Positions 50,026 to 62,872 are shown, numbered from the stretch's first letter. The stretch is 64,000 nucleotides of DNA from Mycocentrospora acerina (GCA_022701365.1 JAKUHH010000164.1:176761-240760), one strand, 5' to 3'. The notes: generated by a model not told the origin, from the letters alone. Program-made: numbers and translations.

Positions 50026-50694
50026 TACAGCCGTGAGGTTGAGAGCCTAATCTGTCACCACATTAACCACATCACGAAGCTTGGGTTTTTGCCAGCGTTT
50101 AAGGCTGCCTTTACGCGATCATTTACGCCAGCTAATATCTGCTCAGCCTTTCGAGGTGCAGGCCTTATTCCTCTCCAGCCAGACGCTGTTCTGTCAAAGC
50201 TTGACGTACAGCTCCGTACGCCTACTCCAACTGTTCTACCAGAGGCTCTCTGGGAGGCTCGTTCGCCGAGCAACGTACGTGAGCTTGAGGCTCAATCAAC
50301 GTTAATACATAATCGTTTGCGACAGCACAAGAGCTCATCGCCTGCCTCAATCATTGAAGCGATTAATCAGCTTAAGAAGGGAGCTGAGGTGATGATGCTC
50401 TCCGCTGAGCTAATGCGCGATCGAATTACTAGCCTTGAGAGAGCTAATGAGCCAGCGTCAAAGAGAAAGCAGCGTAAGAAAAAGCGTATACAGAAGCAAG
50501 GTGTCTTAACAAAAGGAGCTGGAGAGGATATGCTTTCTCAACGTGAGGCTGATCAGCAGATTGCTCGTGAAGAGCGTCGAGGAGGAGAGCAATCAGGCCA
50601 CAGCCGCCAGGCTCTAGCGCGCTGCACAAGGTACAGAGAGACTGGCCATAACTTATTTGCGTGTAAGAGCGTACTTAAGACACTGCTCAATTGA
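50026..50694 (+). mobile_element. Fot1/pogo transposase C-terminal fragment, open frame
   Basis: An open frame of about 220 residues carries FRGAGLIPLQPDAVLSKLDV, LRTPTP, a glutamine/lysine-rich coiled segment (KRKQRKKKRIQKQG) and a terminal cysteine knuckle (CTRYRETGHNLFAC). This is the C-terminus of a fungal CENP-B/pogo-type DDE transposase. The HTH domain and DDE core are missing. It abuts the dynamin relic without a gap, so it was inserted into or joined to it. Confidence 0.85.
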
Positions 50695-51235
50695 TTCTAT
50701 TCCTATCTATACATTGTATCATAATGTTGTTGAGTCATACGCTGGAACTATAAACTCGATGGCTTTTGTGGCTAGCTGTGACTTGCTCAGGATAGCCGGA
50801 GGTTGTGTCGTCCAGAGAGGGTGCCGAATACCTGATTCCGGAGGTCCTTATGTGTCCTGCGCAAGTGTAGTGGGGTGCGGCGCTCGCCCGTAGAACACGT
50901 GACAACTAAGGAGCGAAAGGGGGTGGTTTTATACCATGCCCTGGTGTGAGGGTGCCCTCTGCGCATCCCGTCGCGAATCGGCGGCCATTCTGGCCGCGCA
51001 ACACCCGTGCCCGTATTCGACAGCACCCCGCGCATCAAACTTCAACCAGACCGGTATACACCGAACGAGACAATTTATGGCATCGCGGCCGGTACGACGA
51101 GGAAGGGGCAACCATATGCGGGTGCGAGTGACGTGCTCGTCGAGCAGGGTGCAAAACAAGCAGCACCAGCATCAGGAGGAGGAGGAACCAGACGTGGGTC
51201 GTCTCCACATAACATAACGCCGCAATACAGAAGAG

Positions 51236-52351
51236 GTGGAACATGATATGGCAGCGCTGCAGACGGCAGTTGTGGCTGCGTCGCTACCTGCTGTCACCGA
51301 GGCTGATTTTGCCGCCATTCCTTCGTTGCCTTCGGACAACCGCTCAATGATCTCACTCACTGTGAGCACATTCTCCTGGGACAATAGCACAGCACCGTCT
51401 ACCAGTCCATCCAAAAGCTGCGAGAGCCGCTTGACAAGCACAGTCAAGTCCATGGTTGATCTTCGCTTATTAGAGAAGAAGGTACCGAAGAAGATTATGG
51501 ACGAACAGACGCTCCCTGATCATGTTTGCCAGCTGTGGTTGGACGTGGAAGATTTTCGCCGGTCGAAACAAATAATGCCGAGCGAGATGGATAGCGCATT
51601 TATTCAGCTCGGCGAAAGACCGGAGGAATGGTGGAAGAGCAAGAGCCAAGCTGAACAGACCATGAACGACTTGGAGCGGGAACTAGATGAGATGCTCGAT
51701 ATCAAAATCTCGACGCTCGACTTTAAAGATAATCTGAATCAGGAAGCTGGTTGGAATTGCGACGTCCATTCTCGCATGCTACGCTGCGCAATCAGGCACA
51801 TGACCGGCATCCGTCAGGAAAACGTCACTCAGGTGCGGCCAGACAAGAGTCTCATTCCTAAAACGAAGGTTGCTGTCGCTGAAAGCAAGCTTGTCGACTT
51901 TGCACTTCTCGCTGATCATTCCCTGGTCCCTGCCGAAGCCGTCGAAGAGGTTCTTTCGCGTGGCCCAGCTATCCAGAGTGTCAACCACGTAAGCTCCGCT
52001 TACAGTCGTTTGCGCACAATGCCAATGGCGGTCAGCATCGAGACCAAGACACCCGATGGCAAAGAGTCGAATGCCATCATCCAGCTCTCACTTTAGGCTG
52101 CAACACACTTCAATCGACTGCGCACCCTCCTCCCTCCAGACAAGCAGCGGGTGGTTTTGATGTCCTTGCCTCTCATCACAGCAGTAGGAGGGCGATGCTC
52201 GCTATATTTTGCCATAGACGGTGAACATAATATTAGTATTGTGGGAGGCGATTCTGATTTTGGAAATACAGGCACGCTCGAGGGCTGTTATCAGGCGTTG
52301 GCTGCGCTTAAACGGGTGTGCGCGTGGATCAAGGAAGATTACGTGCCTTAG
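51236..52351 (+). pseudogene. PD-(D/E)XK nuclease-like gene with one nonsense codon
   Basis: The frame 51236-52351 is open except for TAG at 52094-52096. Before the stop it shows KLVDFALLAD (Asp), SIETKTPDG (Glu and Lys of ExK) and NAIIQLSL, the D...ExK...Q core; after the stop it continues as AATHFNRLRTLLPPDK and ends at TAG 52349. In relatives a tryptophan codon is common right after this Gln-helix start, so TGG to TAG is likely, a CpA-to-TpA type change. An upstream segment in another frame (51007-51235, PVFDSTPRIK) probably belongs to the N-terminus and needs either an intron or a frame change. It resembles the nuclease at 16242-17776 in order of parts. Confidence 0.75.
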
Positions 52352-52594
52352 TTCATGCAGGATTGTTTGGCGACTCCATCTAGTACTTGATGATGTCGTA
52401 TGTAAGCCTCAATATTATGTCTACATCTCTGAAATATCATGTTTCACAAGCTGGTAGACACGCCGATGGAACAAACTCACTCAAAACTCACCAAAACTAC
52501 CATAATCTTCATAGAACAACCTCAACATCACAATGATTCGCTGTCTTGAGATCAGGACCTGACACTTTTACAGAGATTCTATCAACTGTGCCTT

Positions 52595-53090
52595 GACAAG
52601 ATCTATGTCTCGAATTATTACTACCACTGATAAAAAGAATACGCTCCACTCTTTGGTTTACAGCTTCAAAATATCGTAGTCAATTTCACAATTTTCAAAG
52701 AGTGGCAGTACTTGCTCAGTGTCGATGTAGTTTAGTCCTTGGTCAGGAAGGTACATCGATTGAACGTCCTGGTTGATGATGATGTAACTTCCGTTTCAAC
52801 TAGCCATCTCAACTCAAGCACGGTGACGGCACAGGTCATTAATGACTTACTGCGTCGACTATGCCGTTTTGCTGCACCTTGCCAATATGACGGTCATTTC
52901 GCGGGCGATTTTGTCGAGTGCAATACCAGCTTTGTAGTCAAAATTTGTTTCGTTCTCAACGGTCTGGTTGTGTATACGGCACTTGTCTTCTTTGCTCGTC
53001 ACGTTTCGGTAGAGAGGGAAGGACGTTTTTACGGCTTCTGAGAAACATCCACGTATTGCTTTATTGTCGCTCGCAAACTTGGTGCTCACC
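52595..53090 (-). pseudogene. Relic of the RdRP-helicase junction
   Basis: Aligns by eye with 44520-45005 of the intact gene on the same strand, for example ACTTGCTCAGTGTCGAT near 52708 and 44637 and GATTTTGTCGAGTGCAA near 52907. The match spans the end of the RdRP exon, the intron and the start of the helicase exon, so the copied ancestor already had the two domains joined. It is full of substitutions and stops. Confidence 0.75.
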
Positions 53091-53127
53091 TACCCAATTC
53101 TCGCCTTCCCGGTTTCAAGCTGGCCAA

Positions 53128-53771
53128 ATGGCAGAAATAACCTCTCCATACTGCTATATTTATATCGTCGGCGCCCAGTGCACAGGCAACATAACACTGA
53201 TGAATAGCCTTGAGGAGAAATATGGTCAGCAGTGACTTCAACCAGTCTCGAAGGCAAAAGCGCAAACAATTTATCCGGGAGGTTATCCGAGCTATAATAC
53301 ACGAAAATATTTCCATTGGAGTGGTCATCACGAACCCCATCCGGAGCTTTTCAGCTGTAAATGTACTTCCTTGAAGCCCAGCGGGAAGCCGAGAAGACGG
53401 GATCTAAATCAGACTGTTTTCCATCGTGTTACATTAGCGATCGCTCCGGTCTTGACCTTATTGCGTATGCACATGTCTTCGTCGGTGAGGAGGCGGCAGA
53501 CAGCATGCTGGCGTCGGAAGCATGGCAGGAGCACAAAGGGCGCATCAAAGACAGTATCGTTGTACTATACGAGGCAGAATGCAGTTGGCTGGAGGATGAT
53601 AGGACACGGCTGATGCCTTATACAACGGAAAAATGGATAAGTATTGACAATGGATTCTTGGAACCACTTGCTGCACGCGAGATCGACTACGTTGTGTTTG
53701 AGAGATTTAGTCAGCAGTACAAACCGTCAAAGCGAAGTCTGAATGCATCTGATTCCGGCCTCGGGGTCTAG
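53128..53771 (+). pseudogene. Decayed copy of the AAA_28 kinase
   Basis: Starts MAEITSPYCYIYIVGAQC and ends near ASDSGLGV, parallel to the gene at 47743-48426. The Walker A lysine is changed (GAQCTGNIT), a stop at 53233 breaks the first frame, and the middle shifts frame before WLEDDRTRLMP resumes. With the RdRP-helicase relic to its left it keeps the order and orientation of the intact pair, minus the 5' half of the RdRP. Confidence 0.85.
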
Positions 53772-54464
53772 AAAAGCTCGTGTCCTTCAAAGTCATGCAG
53801 TTTTGATCTCTTTTTACCGTTTTGGTTCATGCAGCACCTAGACTTCCTGATCGTGTAAAGCTTTTGCGGTGTGTGGCGCTGTGAACCACGGCTGCAGTGC
53901 CTTATGTCCGGACTTTTGGTACAGGTGGATTACGGTTTTATTTTATTCGTTTTTCAAAAATTCTTTCGTATTACGAGAAGCTACCTATAATTCACAGCCG
54001 CGGCTTATTTGCAGAACGCGATGACTACACATTATCGGTTTAGGACCAAAGAAATCACTACAGAACAAAGTTGCAAATACAAAGATCTTGGTGTGAAAAG
54101 AGTAGAAGTAAACATAACATTGCTTCAGCAATAGAGACTTACCAATCTCACAAGGCTTGTCCGTTTGCTAGGAGCAAAGTGATAATTAAAATTACTTAAG
54201 CAACAGCGATGCGATGTGCTTAGAAACAAATCTAAGGTCTTGGCAATGTTGGGCGCCTGCATTTGCCAGCCTCCGCGGCCGCGCTCACCCTTCACCTACA
54301 CGCTTCCCTTCCACCAACAAACATTTGATCAAACTCGTAAGACAAAAACGCTATCAATACTTCACGATCCGGAGCTTTTACCTAATATCAACATTTTGTA
54401 ATTCTGTTCTCCCTGCCACTCTTGACTCGCTGGCAGCAGATCGCCATTGAATCACAACCCTCTA

Positions 54465-56081
54465 ATGAGCTATTCCCCCAATGTGGCAGCAGAGATATGG
54501 CTTATGGTGTTGGGATATCTAAATTTGTAGGATCAAAAGCAATTTCGACTTGTAAACCGAGCGTGTAGAGGCATTGTCACGCCTCTTTGCTTCAAAACAA
54601 TTACTTTCGAAATCAGCGAAACCAGTATTCGTACAAACGAGAACCTAGCCCCGTATGCACGTACCTTGGTCCTTGAGAGACGGAAAAGAAAGCGAAGATT
54701 CTCTGATTGTGCTGAATGGCAGCAATATATCAGCCTACCAAACGACCCTAATGTCACCCTGGACCCTTTCGAAGATAGCGATGGCGCAGACGAAACTCAT
54801 GACGACATCATGTCATACCATGACTGGTCGCAATACTCCGACAATGATAGAAGAGACCTTTACAGTCGGTATGAGAATGAGCGTGTGATAGCAAACGATG
54901 AGATGCGTCATTTAACAAGACAGCTTTGTTTTCGCAGGCTAGACTGCACCTACGGCGAGCAGGGTCATCCTGCAGAGATTCTGTCTTTAGCCAAAGAGCA
55001 TAGCATTGTTGGAAAACTTGATGAGGTACTGGCCAAACTTACAAAACTCATCATGCTCAAACACAACCCTTTGGTCCTGTCAAGAGATCGCTGGGTTACT
55101 CACTGGCAACAACTGCGCATCAATCCATACAATTTTGACGCCAACAGCTTTGATGAAGCTTGCCAAGAGGACGATGGTATCGAGGCATTACATCTATCAT
55201 GCGCACTACGGGCCATGGGATGGGCAAGAAAATCTCTCATCAGCCTCAATTCTATGAATGTTCATGTTCAAGGCCCAGCATTCTGGGACCCACTTCGCCT
55301 ACGACGCCTTTGGCAGGGTGAGGGGCATGGCGAGATCAGGAGATTACGAGAGGTATATGATGATGCTGTAGAAGCAGAGACGAGCACGGAACCGATATTA
55401 CAGACAATCCTCGGTGACGATCAATATTTGAGGCAACTAATTATCATGGAAAATGCCTTCGGAGAGCTCACTCACTTATATTGCTCGGTTTCAGAAGACG
55501 AAGACAACGGAGGTCTTTTTATCGCAGCAAGACCGTTGTTTGAGTTTCTCTGCCGTGGCAAAACCCTCAAAAAAGTGCGCCTGACTTTTGGTTGGCTGGC
55601 GGATGGCTTCCTTCAATCTGATTACTGGACTCGCGGAAATGGAGACGGGTCCAAAGAGTTGCTCACCTTACTAGCCAATTATTCGCCATGGCCGAATATC
55701 GAGGAACTTGAACTTGAGGTCGTAACGGATGAGCCAACTCTGTTACGCTTCTTGAATTCATTAAGCCCAACTCTACGCCACTTGACGCTTTCCACCGTCA
55801 CATTTCCACCCTCTGCGGGGAATTGGGAATCTGCACTTCCCGATATTGCCAGAAGCCTCAAGAAACTGAGTCACTTGAGTTTATCAGCGCTGTGCGACTA
55901 TCCGGAGCGTAAACAACAACGACTACTATTTGGTCCGCAAGCGGACATTTGGTCGGGCAGAAGAGCATGTTACGATCATTACAAGGAGATTACGATTAGC
56001 CAACTACTGAATGCAAAGCAACTGCATAAGCTCGACCCGAAACAATTTCTGGATGATCACCAGCAAAGTTGTGAGCATTAA
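54465..56081 (+). pseudogene. F-box protein gene with an in-frame stop in the F-box
   Basis: From ATG 54465 the frame reads SPNVAAEIWLMVLGYLNL, then TAG at 54528-54530 (codon 22), then DQKQFRLVNRACRGIVTPL, which together is a fungal F-box, and runs open to 56081 (539 codons in all). The rest has leucine-rich-like stretches (NIEELELEV, LRHLTLSTVTF, LSHLSLSAL) fitting an F-box/LRR-type substrate receptor of an SCF ubiquitin ligase. One CAG-to-TAG change would account for the break. Translation from the later ATG at 54666 would give a 471-residue protein without the F-box. I favour a recently inactivated gene. Confidence 0.75.
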
Positions 56082-58668
56082 TAGTTCAAAAGATGTAATT
56101 CAAGGGCAGTTGACTAGACTGGTTCCAAGGCTGAACTCTTGTAACGGGAAGATTAAAGAACTATTGCATACTAGATTTCGTTTGTTGGAAAATTACTCAA
56201 TGTCTTTAGTTACTTATTTTGTAGTTATGATTTACCTGTGGCAAGCACCAATAACTTCAAGAATTTTTTTCGAGGCTCCACTCGAACGACTCTAGATTTT
56301 TAGCATTAGCGCGAATTATATTTAAACGTGGTATTTCAGAACCAATTCGATACTTAATTCTCGCCAAACTTCGAATTGAATCACCGGTTTGGATACTATC
56401 AGATTTGTGGTAGTTTCTCAGGAAGCAAGGCTGTCAGAGAGGACACTGAAGCATTCATAGTTTAGTATGGCAGAAGCTTAGTTCGTAAGTACTTTAAGGG
56501 GTATGAAACTATTCAGGATTTACAGGAAGTCACGAATTTTAAAGCTTTCGCTTGCGCTGTTGCATTTTCTGTGCCTTTTTGCGACGCGCAGTTGATTTTG
56601 GTTCACAAAGACCATGGAAAGTGCTTCTGAGCTTGGCGAATAAAGACATTCCTACTGTTCAATTTACAGTATGGCAAGCTTCAGCAATAGGAAACAGAGT
56701 GGTGAGCTCAGGACGCTAAGACTGATTAATCAATAACAACGGCTCCTAAGCGCAACAACCCAAAACGTCACAAGGCTGCTTCGGTTATGGCATTAGCTAA
56801 GATGGAATGGTCCCTGAAGTCAAAAGGTTCTAGAGATCGGCGACAATCTTCGATTATAATGACATGCACCCTGCAGAGCAACAGCTAAGCAATCACGGAC
56901 ACATCATGCGCAAATAATAGGAATGTTGAGGAACTATCCAAGGAGTTTCAAGAAATTGTTCAATGTATACTTCTCCCGCTACCTTTTCCAGCTCGTCATC
57001 CTCGGAGCTGCTATGACGGGTTGTGATAGCGCTGCTGCGTCATTGTTAGAGGTAAACGGGCATGGGTGAATGTAGTGATCAGCTTATCGTGTCGAAGCGA
57101 ACGCTACAACAGCGCTCATCGCTAATGACGGCTGACGCGCGGCAGGGATAGCGGTCCCGCTAGCGTTGTCATTCATGCAGCCGTCATGTAACTGTCACGC
57201 GCTAGTCTCCACTTCCGTGCTTTTCATCGCCAAGGTTTGCTGTACTGCAGCTCCGACAAACGAGCGGAAATCCGCTTGTTAGCCAACTGATCCACACGCC
57301 GCTGAAAGGCATAGATGCTTATATCTCGTGTAGCATGTAACTATCTTCCCCTACTCGCATATTTCGTCGCCACCGCTGCTTAGAATCACTAACCTACCTC
57401 CATGTGACCTGCTGATGCTGGTCTGGAAAGTCGGGAATAATAAGCTCTAAGGTGTCCTGGGGCGATGATTAATGATTGGATGTGGTCGCCGGCATGGTGT
57501 ATCGCGGCTCACCTTGTCATTTATATATGCACGAAACCTTTCTTACAGTTTCACTGAACTCCTCGCTTGCAATGAATTAACGAGTCTTCGTGGGACTAAT
57601 GTGAAACAAATCAGAAGAGCCAATAATAACCAGGTGGAAAGGGGACGAGAAAGGCGACAAAAATATTCGTTACAGGGCTTCGCTATGTCAACAATATTTC
57701 GCCTGCTCGAGTCACCTCTACTGTAAGAACAAGGTTTTGTTCTTCCATGGGCACCCTTTTGTGATTTCTCCTATCGCTTACCAGTCCACCCGAGATTATA
57801 ATCATCTCATTCTGGTAACTTTACATGGACTCCGTTCCATAGATGGCCTTTCAACAGCTGAAAAGATTCAGCCTCTCAATCTGGTTGACTCACATCGTGC
57901 AGAAGGTTTGAGCAAGTTTACTGCCTTGCTTTAGCATGCTATATGCAAGAATTAGTTGATTGCAGAGAGCGAACAAAATGGCTTTGAAATCCAAACAATG
58001 CACTTGAATGTCTGTATGGACGCTAAGAAGCTGTGTGGGATAAGAAACAAATGCAGACTCTTCGTCAGTCTGATCTAGATAAAATGAGGAGAATTCTAGT
58101 TCAACAGCAATTTCGAATAGAGCTCGCACGACTTGTCATTGGATTGATAATTGTTATGGAAAACATTTCGATTCCATAATTTTAATGCGATAGATGTAAT
58201 GGTTCAGCGATTGATAAGGCACTGAGGATAGGTCAGGTATAGAAAATAGAGTCTAATATTCGAGAGTAGAAAACAAACAAGGTGTAATAGGATATCACGA
58301 ATGGTGCAAACCCTGAACACATAATACTGAAGTTCAGAAGATAAGGAATCTAGTTGTCATGTCTACGATAGGCCAGTTTGTAAATCGTGAGCATGTGGCG
58401 TTGACCGAATATACGTGCTTACGAACTCTGCAAAACGGAAATACTTCGAAACATACTAGTGTCGACAGGATAGTTATTTTTGCTCCCTTTTGCCGGAGAT
58501 AACATATACGGCTTTAATCGAATAAGGCGCGGGTGCTTGTGAGCCAGTCATGTTATCCCCCATCGCTTCCACCAGATGATGAAGGGTATAAATTCGAAGT
58601 TAGCTTCCTTAGGTGTGACCTGAACTTTGACTTGCGGAGTAACATTTGTTTAATTGTTGTAAGCTACA
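56082..58668. other. Repeat-rich interval
   Basis: 56560-57320 contains inverted, decayed copies of the dispersed repeat (near 57250: GCTCCGACAAACGAGCGG) and of the end motif at about 56705. 57340-57960 repeats the segment at 49290-49950, including the dynamin 5' end. No intact gene is seen. Confidence 0.6.
57400..57960 (+). pseudogene. Second broken copy of the dynamin gene 5' end
   Basis: 57830-57935 translates in part to HGLRSIDGLSTAEKIQPLNL and AEGLSKFTALL, matching residues 6-39 of the intact dynamin, and then ends at TAG before the P-loop. Its left flank matches 49375-49800, so the two relics derive from one duplicated segment. Confidence 0.8.
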
Positions 58669-60330
58669 ATGAACAACATCAATCTCACCACTCTCACTGC
58701 TCTCACTACCGCGTCCACAAGGAAGTCTCATGCTCGACTATTGGCTAACCGAAGCAACGAACAATCAAACTCAGCAGATCATCTTGTTAATTCTCCACTT
58801 TTTTCGATTCAGTCAATTACGAATGAGAAGACCGAGCTACATTCGTTGTCACTGCAGTGTGGCCTGTTAGGAGAAATGTCTCCGGAGCGCAGCAAATCTT
58901 CGGAGTTGCCACCTTCACAGCAAGAGTGTGTGGATGAAAGATTGTTTCTGAATGTCACAGCTCCATCTAGCATCTTTATATGTGGCTCGCAAGGTTCAGG
59001 CAAAAGTCACACACTTTCCTGTCTGTTGGAAAACTGTCTGGCCAATTCAGACGCCACGCTACTGCCAAGACCACTATCTGCGTTACTTTTCCATTACGAC
59101 ACCTTCATATCTGACGACGGCGGTTCGCCTTGCGAAGCGGCGTTCCTTGCATCCTTGCCAGGAGCTCAAATTAGGATTATATGCGCCCCGACTAATCTAA
59201 GTACTATCCAAGTGAGTCTATCTATTTGCTCCTTATAAGTTCGGAACACTCACAGGAACCAAAGAAAACATATCAACATTTGGATGTGGTCATTGAACCG
59301 CTCCAAATTGACAGTCATGCTCTCAATACAAAGCGCATTCTCGATCTCATGGCCATCAAGCCAGAGGAGGGAAGCATCCCTTTGTACGTCCACACAATTA
59401 ATCGTATACTGAGAGAGATGCGGATGACTCAACAAGCGGCCGGCACTCGGTTCGACTACCAGGTTTTCAAATCGGAGCTTTTAGCGGCAGACTTATCGTC
59501 AGCTCAACTTGCGCCCCTCAACCAGCGTCTCGCTACACTAGAGAGTTTCATGCCGCGGACAACAGACAAAAGTAGCAAGAAGAGTCGAAAAAGTCCCAAA
59601 GGGACTACGTGGACTAATCAAGTAAGCCACTTACAGAATAGACCTCGTAGCCCAGCTGATATCGAAGCAGCCTGGCTTGCTAACTATAGTTGATCTCTCG
59701 TGTCCTTGCGTTTCACCAGAGACAGCTTGTTTGTTGTTCAACATTTGTCTAAGTTTGTTTCTGGAGCAATCTATAACCTGTGGTCGGGTGATTGCCCTTG
59801 ACGAAGCCCATAAAGTCAGTAAAAGGTTATAGGCAAGCTTAAGGCTCGTATAGCTAACTCTTGTAAAGTACATGACTGGCTCACCAGAGTCTTTGGTGCT
59901 TACAAACTCGCTCTTATCTACAATAAGGCTCCAAAGACACTTAGGAGCGCGCATTTTTGTGTCTACACAGGAACCGACCATAGCACCAGCCTTCCTAGAC
60001 CTTTGCAATGTCACCATAATACATCGATTCTCCTCGCCTGCGTGGCTGTCTGCCCTTGAGGCTCATATTGCGCTCATGCAAAATTACGAATTCGATCCGA
60101 CTGCACGCCGAGATCAATACTCTGTAAGCCGCAAACACACAATGAGACAACTCTTCGAGAAGGTCATCTGTCTCAAAACTGGAGAAGCTCTTGTGTTCGC
60201 ACCTAGTGCAATGGCAGCCATAGCGAACGACAAGTCATCGATAGAAGATGTGTCAGTGGGGTCTTATTTAGAAGTTAAAATTCGGTCAAGGATTTCGCCA
60301 GATGGCGGGAGAAGCGTTCTTGCAGAGTGA
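58669..60330 (+). CDS. HerA/VirB4-like P-loop ATPase of fungi
   Basis: Exons 58669-59211, 59256-59621, 59671-59814 and 59869-60330, all phase 0, give 504 residues; the introns are 44, 49 and 54 nt with good branch sites (CTAAC in the last). Walker A GSQGSGKSHT is at 106-115 and Walker B IALDEAHK at 344-351, the last at an exon end. FVSTQEPTIAP and VTIIHRFSSPAWL follow, the sensor region typical of HerA-FtsK type ATPases. In prokaryotes HerA ATPases pump DNA and partner with nucleases; the eukaryotic group is uncharacterised. The alternative acceptor of intron 2 at 59667 would add one residue. The gene appears intact and stands alone in AT-rich DNA. Confidence 0.85.
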
Positions 60331-62872
60331 TATTAAAATCATTTTGTCTCGACTTGATTGCATTTCAAGATAGGCTGAAACGTAGAATTGATTATGTATA
60401 TAACTAGAAGAGTGTGTAGTAGACAACTCCATACATAGTACCTACTCCCGCAATATTTTATGCTGCACTGATACCAGGATTATCTTTGCAATTAGATCAT
60501 TCTCTAATAGTACCTCACATCCAATTCTAATCTCTGCATCTTAGTTCCATATTCTGATAGCCCGAATTTATAATTTATCTCTATGGCCAACCTTTCTAGA
60601 TGCTGTACAACCTGCACATCAATTAGCTGCTGCACAGATATTGCATTAGCCGATTCCACTACCTACTGCCTGACATACTTCTATGTATTTTTTTAATGGA
60701 AAATTTTTTTTTCTCATCTGTATCTTGTAAAAACGCTTTCAGTGAATATTTCCTGCAGAAAGACTCAATAATAGTAGGCGTCGATAGCAAATTTATTCAA
60801 AAAATAACCTGAACAATCCACCTTTAGAATTCTCATCCCACAATAATGTATTGATCGTCTTTCCTTATCCATTTTTGGTGAATTTGTAAAATAGGGTGAG
60901 CCTAACCACTCGATCCAAGAAAACGGAGCGCATCTGTGATATGAATCACAGTAAGATCAGGTATTCTGCTCAACATTTGAAAATTGAAAATAACGAGGCG
61001 GGCCGAATCTTGTTTTTCTTGCGATCTCTTTCTTGTCAGTTGGATAGTCCAGTGCAATTTCGAACTTGTTGGTGTGAATTTTATCTTCGGTCATTTTCCT
61101 GTCTTGGCTTCTATATCTGTCTTTCCTAAATGTCTTCCACGTATTCTTCAGTAGCCCGTCTGGGTGCGAGTCTTCAAACACGATAGTTATTCTCTCCTCA
61201 GTACACAACCACAGCTCTACGTGAGCTGTTTATTCCAGTGTTCAGGCCCACTGCTTTCAACGCTGGGTTAGAGAAGTAACCTTGCAATATGGTGCGGAGG
61301 GCGTTGATGGGCGGGTTAGTAGAGGCTCGCCAAATAACTCCTGCTGCGTCCCTAGTGTCACCCTAATCTGATGATCCTTGTTGAATAGTAACCAAAGCCA
61401 CCACAATCTAATAACGATAGAAAACATGAATTAAGGTGTGATATTGATAGCTTGAAATTACGGAGTCTATGTAAAAGTATAATGTTATTGTAGGTCGTCA
61501 GAACAAAAACAGTACGTTATGTCCTACCACCCTGAAAGTACCGAAACCATCCGTTCTGAATACCACAGAAGTGGAAGTGGAAGAGCAAGGCGATATTTTG
61601 ACATAGCATCGAATCTCCGCGTATCTTGAACTAACAGATCAGAAGAACCAGTAATGACAAAACTAGACGCTAAAAGGATTCAATGTTCACAAGTAAAGTC
61701 TACGGTTTGAATACCAAGGAAGAGTCTCATGCAGATCTCAGCATCTCAAGGCTTGTAGTGGTGGAAATATGTCCTCTTCAGGCTTCTCTGCTCGTGCTCA
61801 GAGTGCGGGAGATCGGAATGCGAACGGTGGCCATGGCCAAACGAATGCTGGAGGTAAATAATCTAGCGATGCAAGGACATGGCGGCGTGTAAAGTGATCT
61901 TGAAATTCACTTTAATTAGAACAAATTATCACAGAAAAGGTCTTCATTTGGCGTGAATTGAAGTACAGATTTGCTTTAATTATTCTAATCTAATAAACTT
62001 TTTTCACTCGTCGTGTAATGAACTTTATCACAGAGTCCGTGATGAGGGATTTATGTTGTTGCTCACTCAACGCGTGCGAAACATTGTATGTGTCTTACAG
62101 AAACCTAAAAAGCTCTAAAAGGTATTAAATTATAATAATTTAGTAATCCATAATCCTTAGGATATATCTCTGTATATCACTCATAGAAGACAATCTAAAC
62201 TGAACGGTCCCAAAAGTAATTGAAACGAAATCACTTGTTCAAAACATACTGATCCTTAGGAATTTATACTGGGGCCCAATGTTTGATGGTAAGTAATCAT
62301 CCTATTTCAGGCATATTTTCTGAATATCCAGAAAAAGGCACTATTAGGGGCTGTCCTGCCAGCATATAATATAAATAAGTGCGCGCAGATTAAGCAGAGA
62401 CGCTACATACCACAGCCATTACTTTTTCGCAGTCAAGATAGAAAGACCAACCAGAGAGAATGACAAGGATAAAGAATGAAGAATTAATTGTGTTTCTTAG
62501 ATCATCTTTCGTACCTGCTTAGAAATTCATCGTACTGATTGCATTGGTTTAGGCGTAGTGTTTGGGTTATACATACATGGCACACTAAGTTTGGACACGC
62601 ATTTTTTAAATGTAGAGAGGAACTGTCATCTTGTACAGAGCAACATAGGTCTCTTAAGGATCCGGTTTTTGAGCGTAGTGATTGTAGTAAGTAGACCTTT
62701 TGAAAGAACTACTGAAGGAGAAAATTGTTGAATTGTTAGATGAGTGACAAAAGGAGACAAATTAGACGCCGGGTGCTCACACATGTGATCGTAAAATAGT
62801 GTTGGTTGATAGAGCTATACGTAATGGTATCTAAGTGCAGCCCACAACAAAGCCGCTTTTTGAATCACTACT
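60331..62872. other. AT-rich interval without a recognisable gene
   Basis: About 2.5 kb with no supported gene. A 69-residue frame at 61683-61892 has no motif. No repeat shared with the rest of the window was noticed. Confidence 0.5.

Noticed and set aside
61683..61892. Possible small gene of 69 residues
   Set aside because: No recognisable domain and no supporting context.
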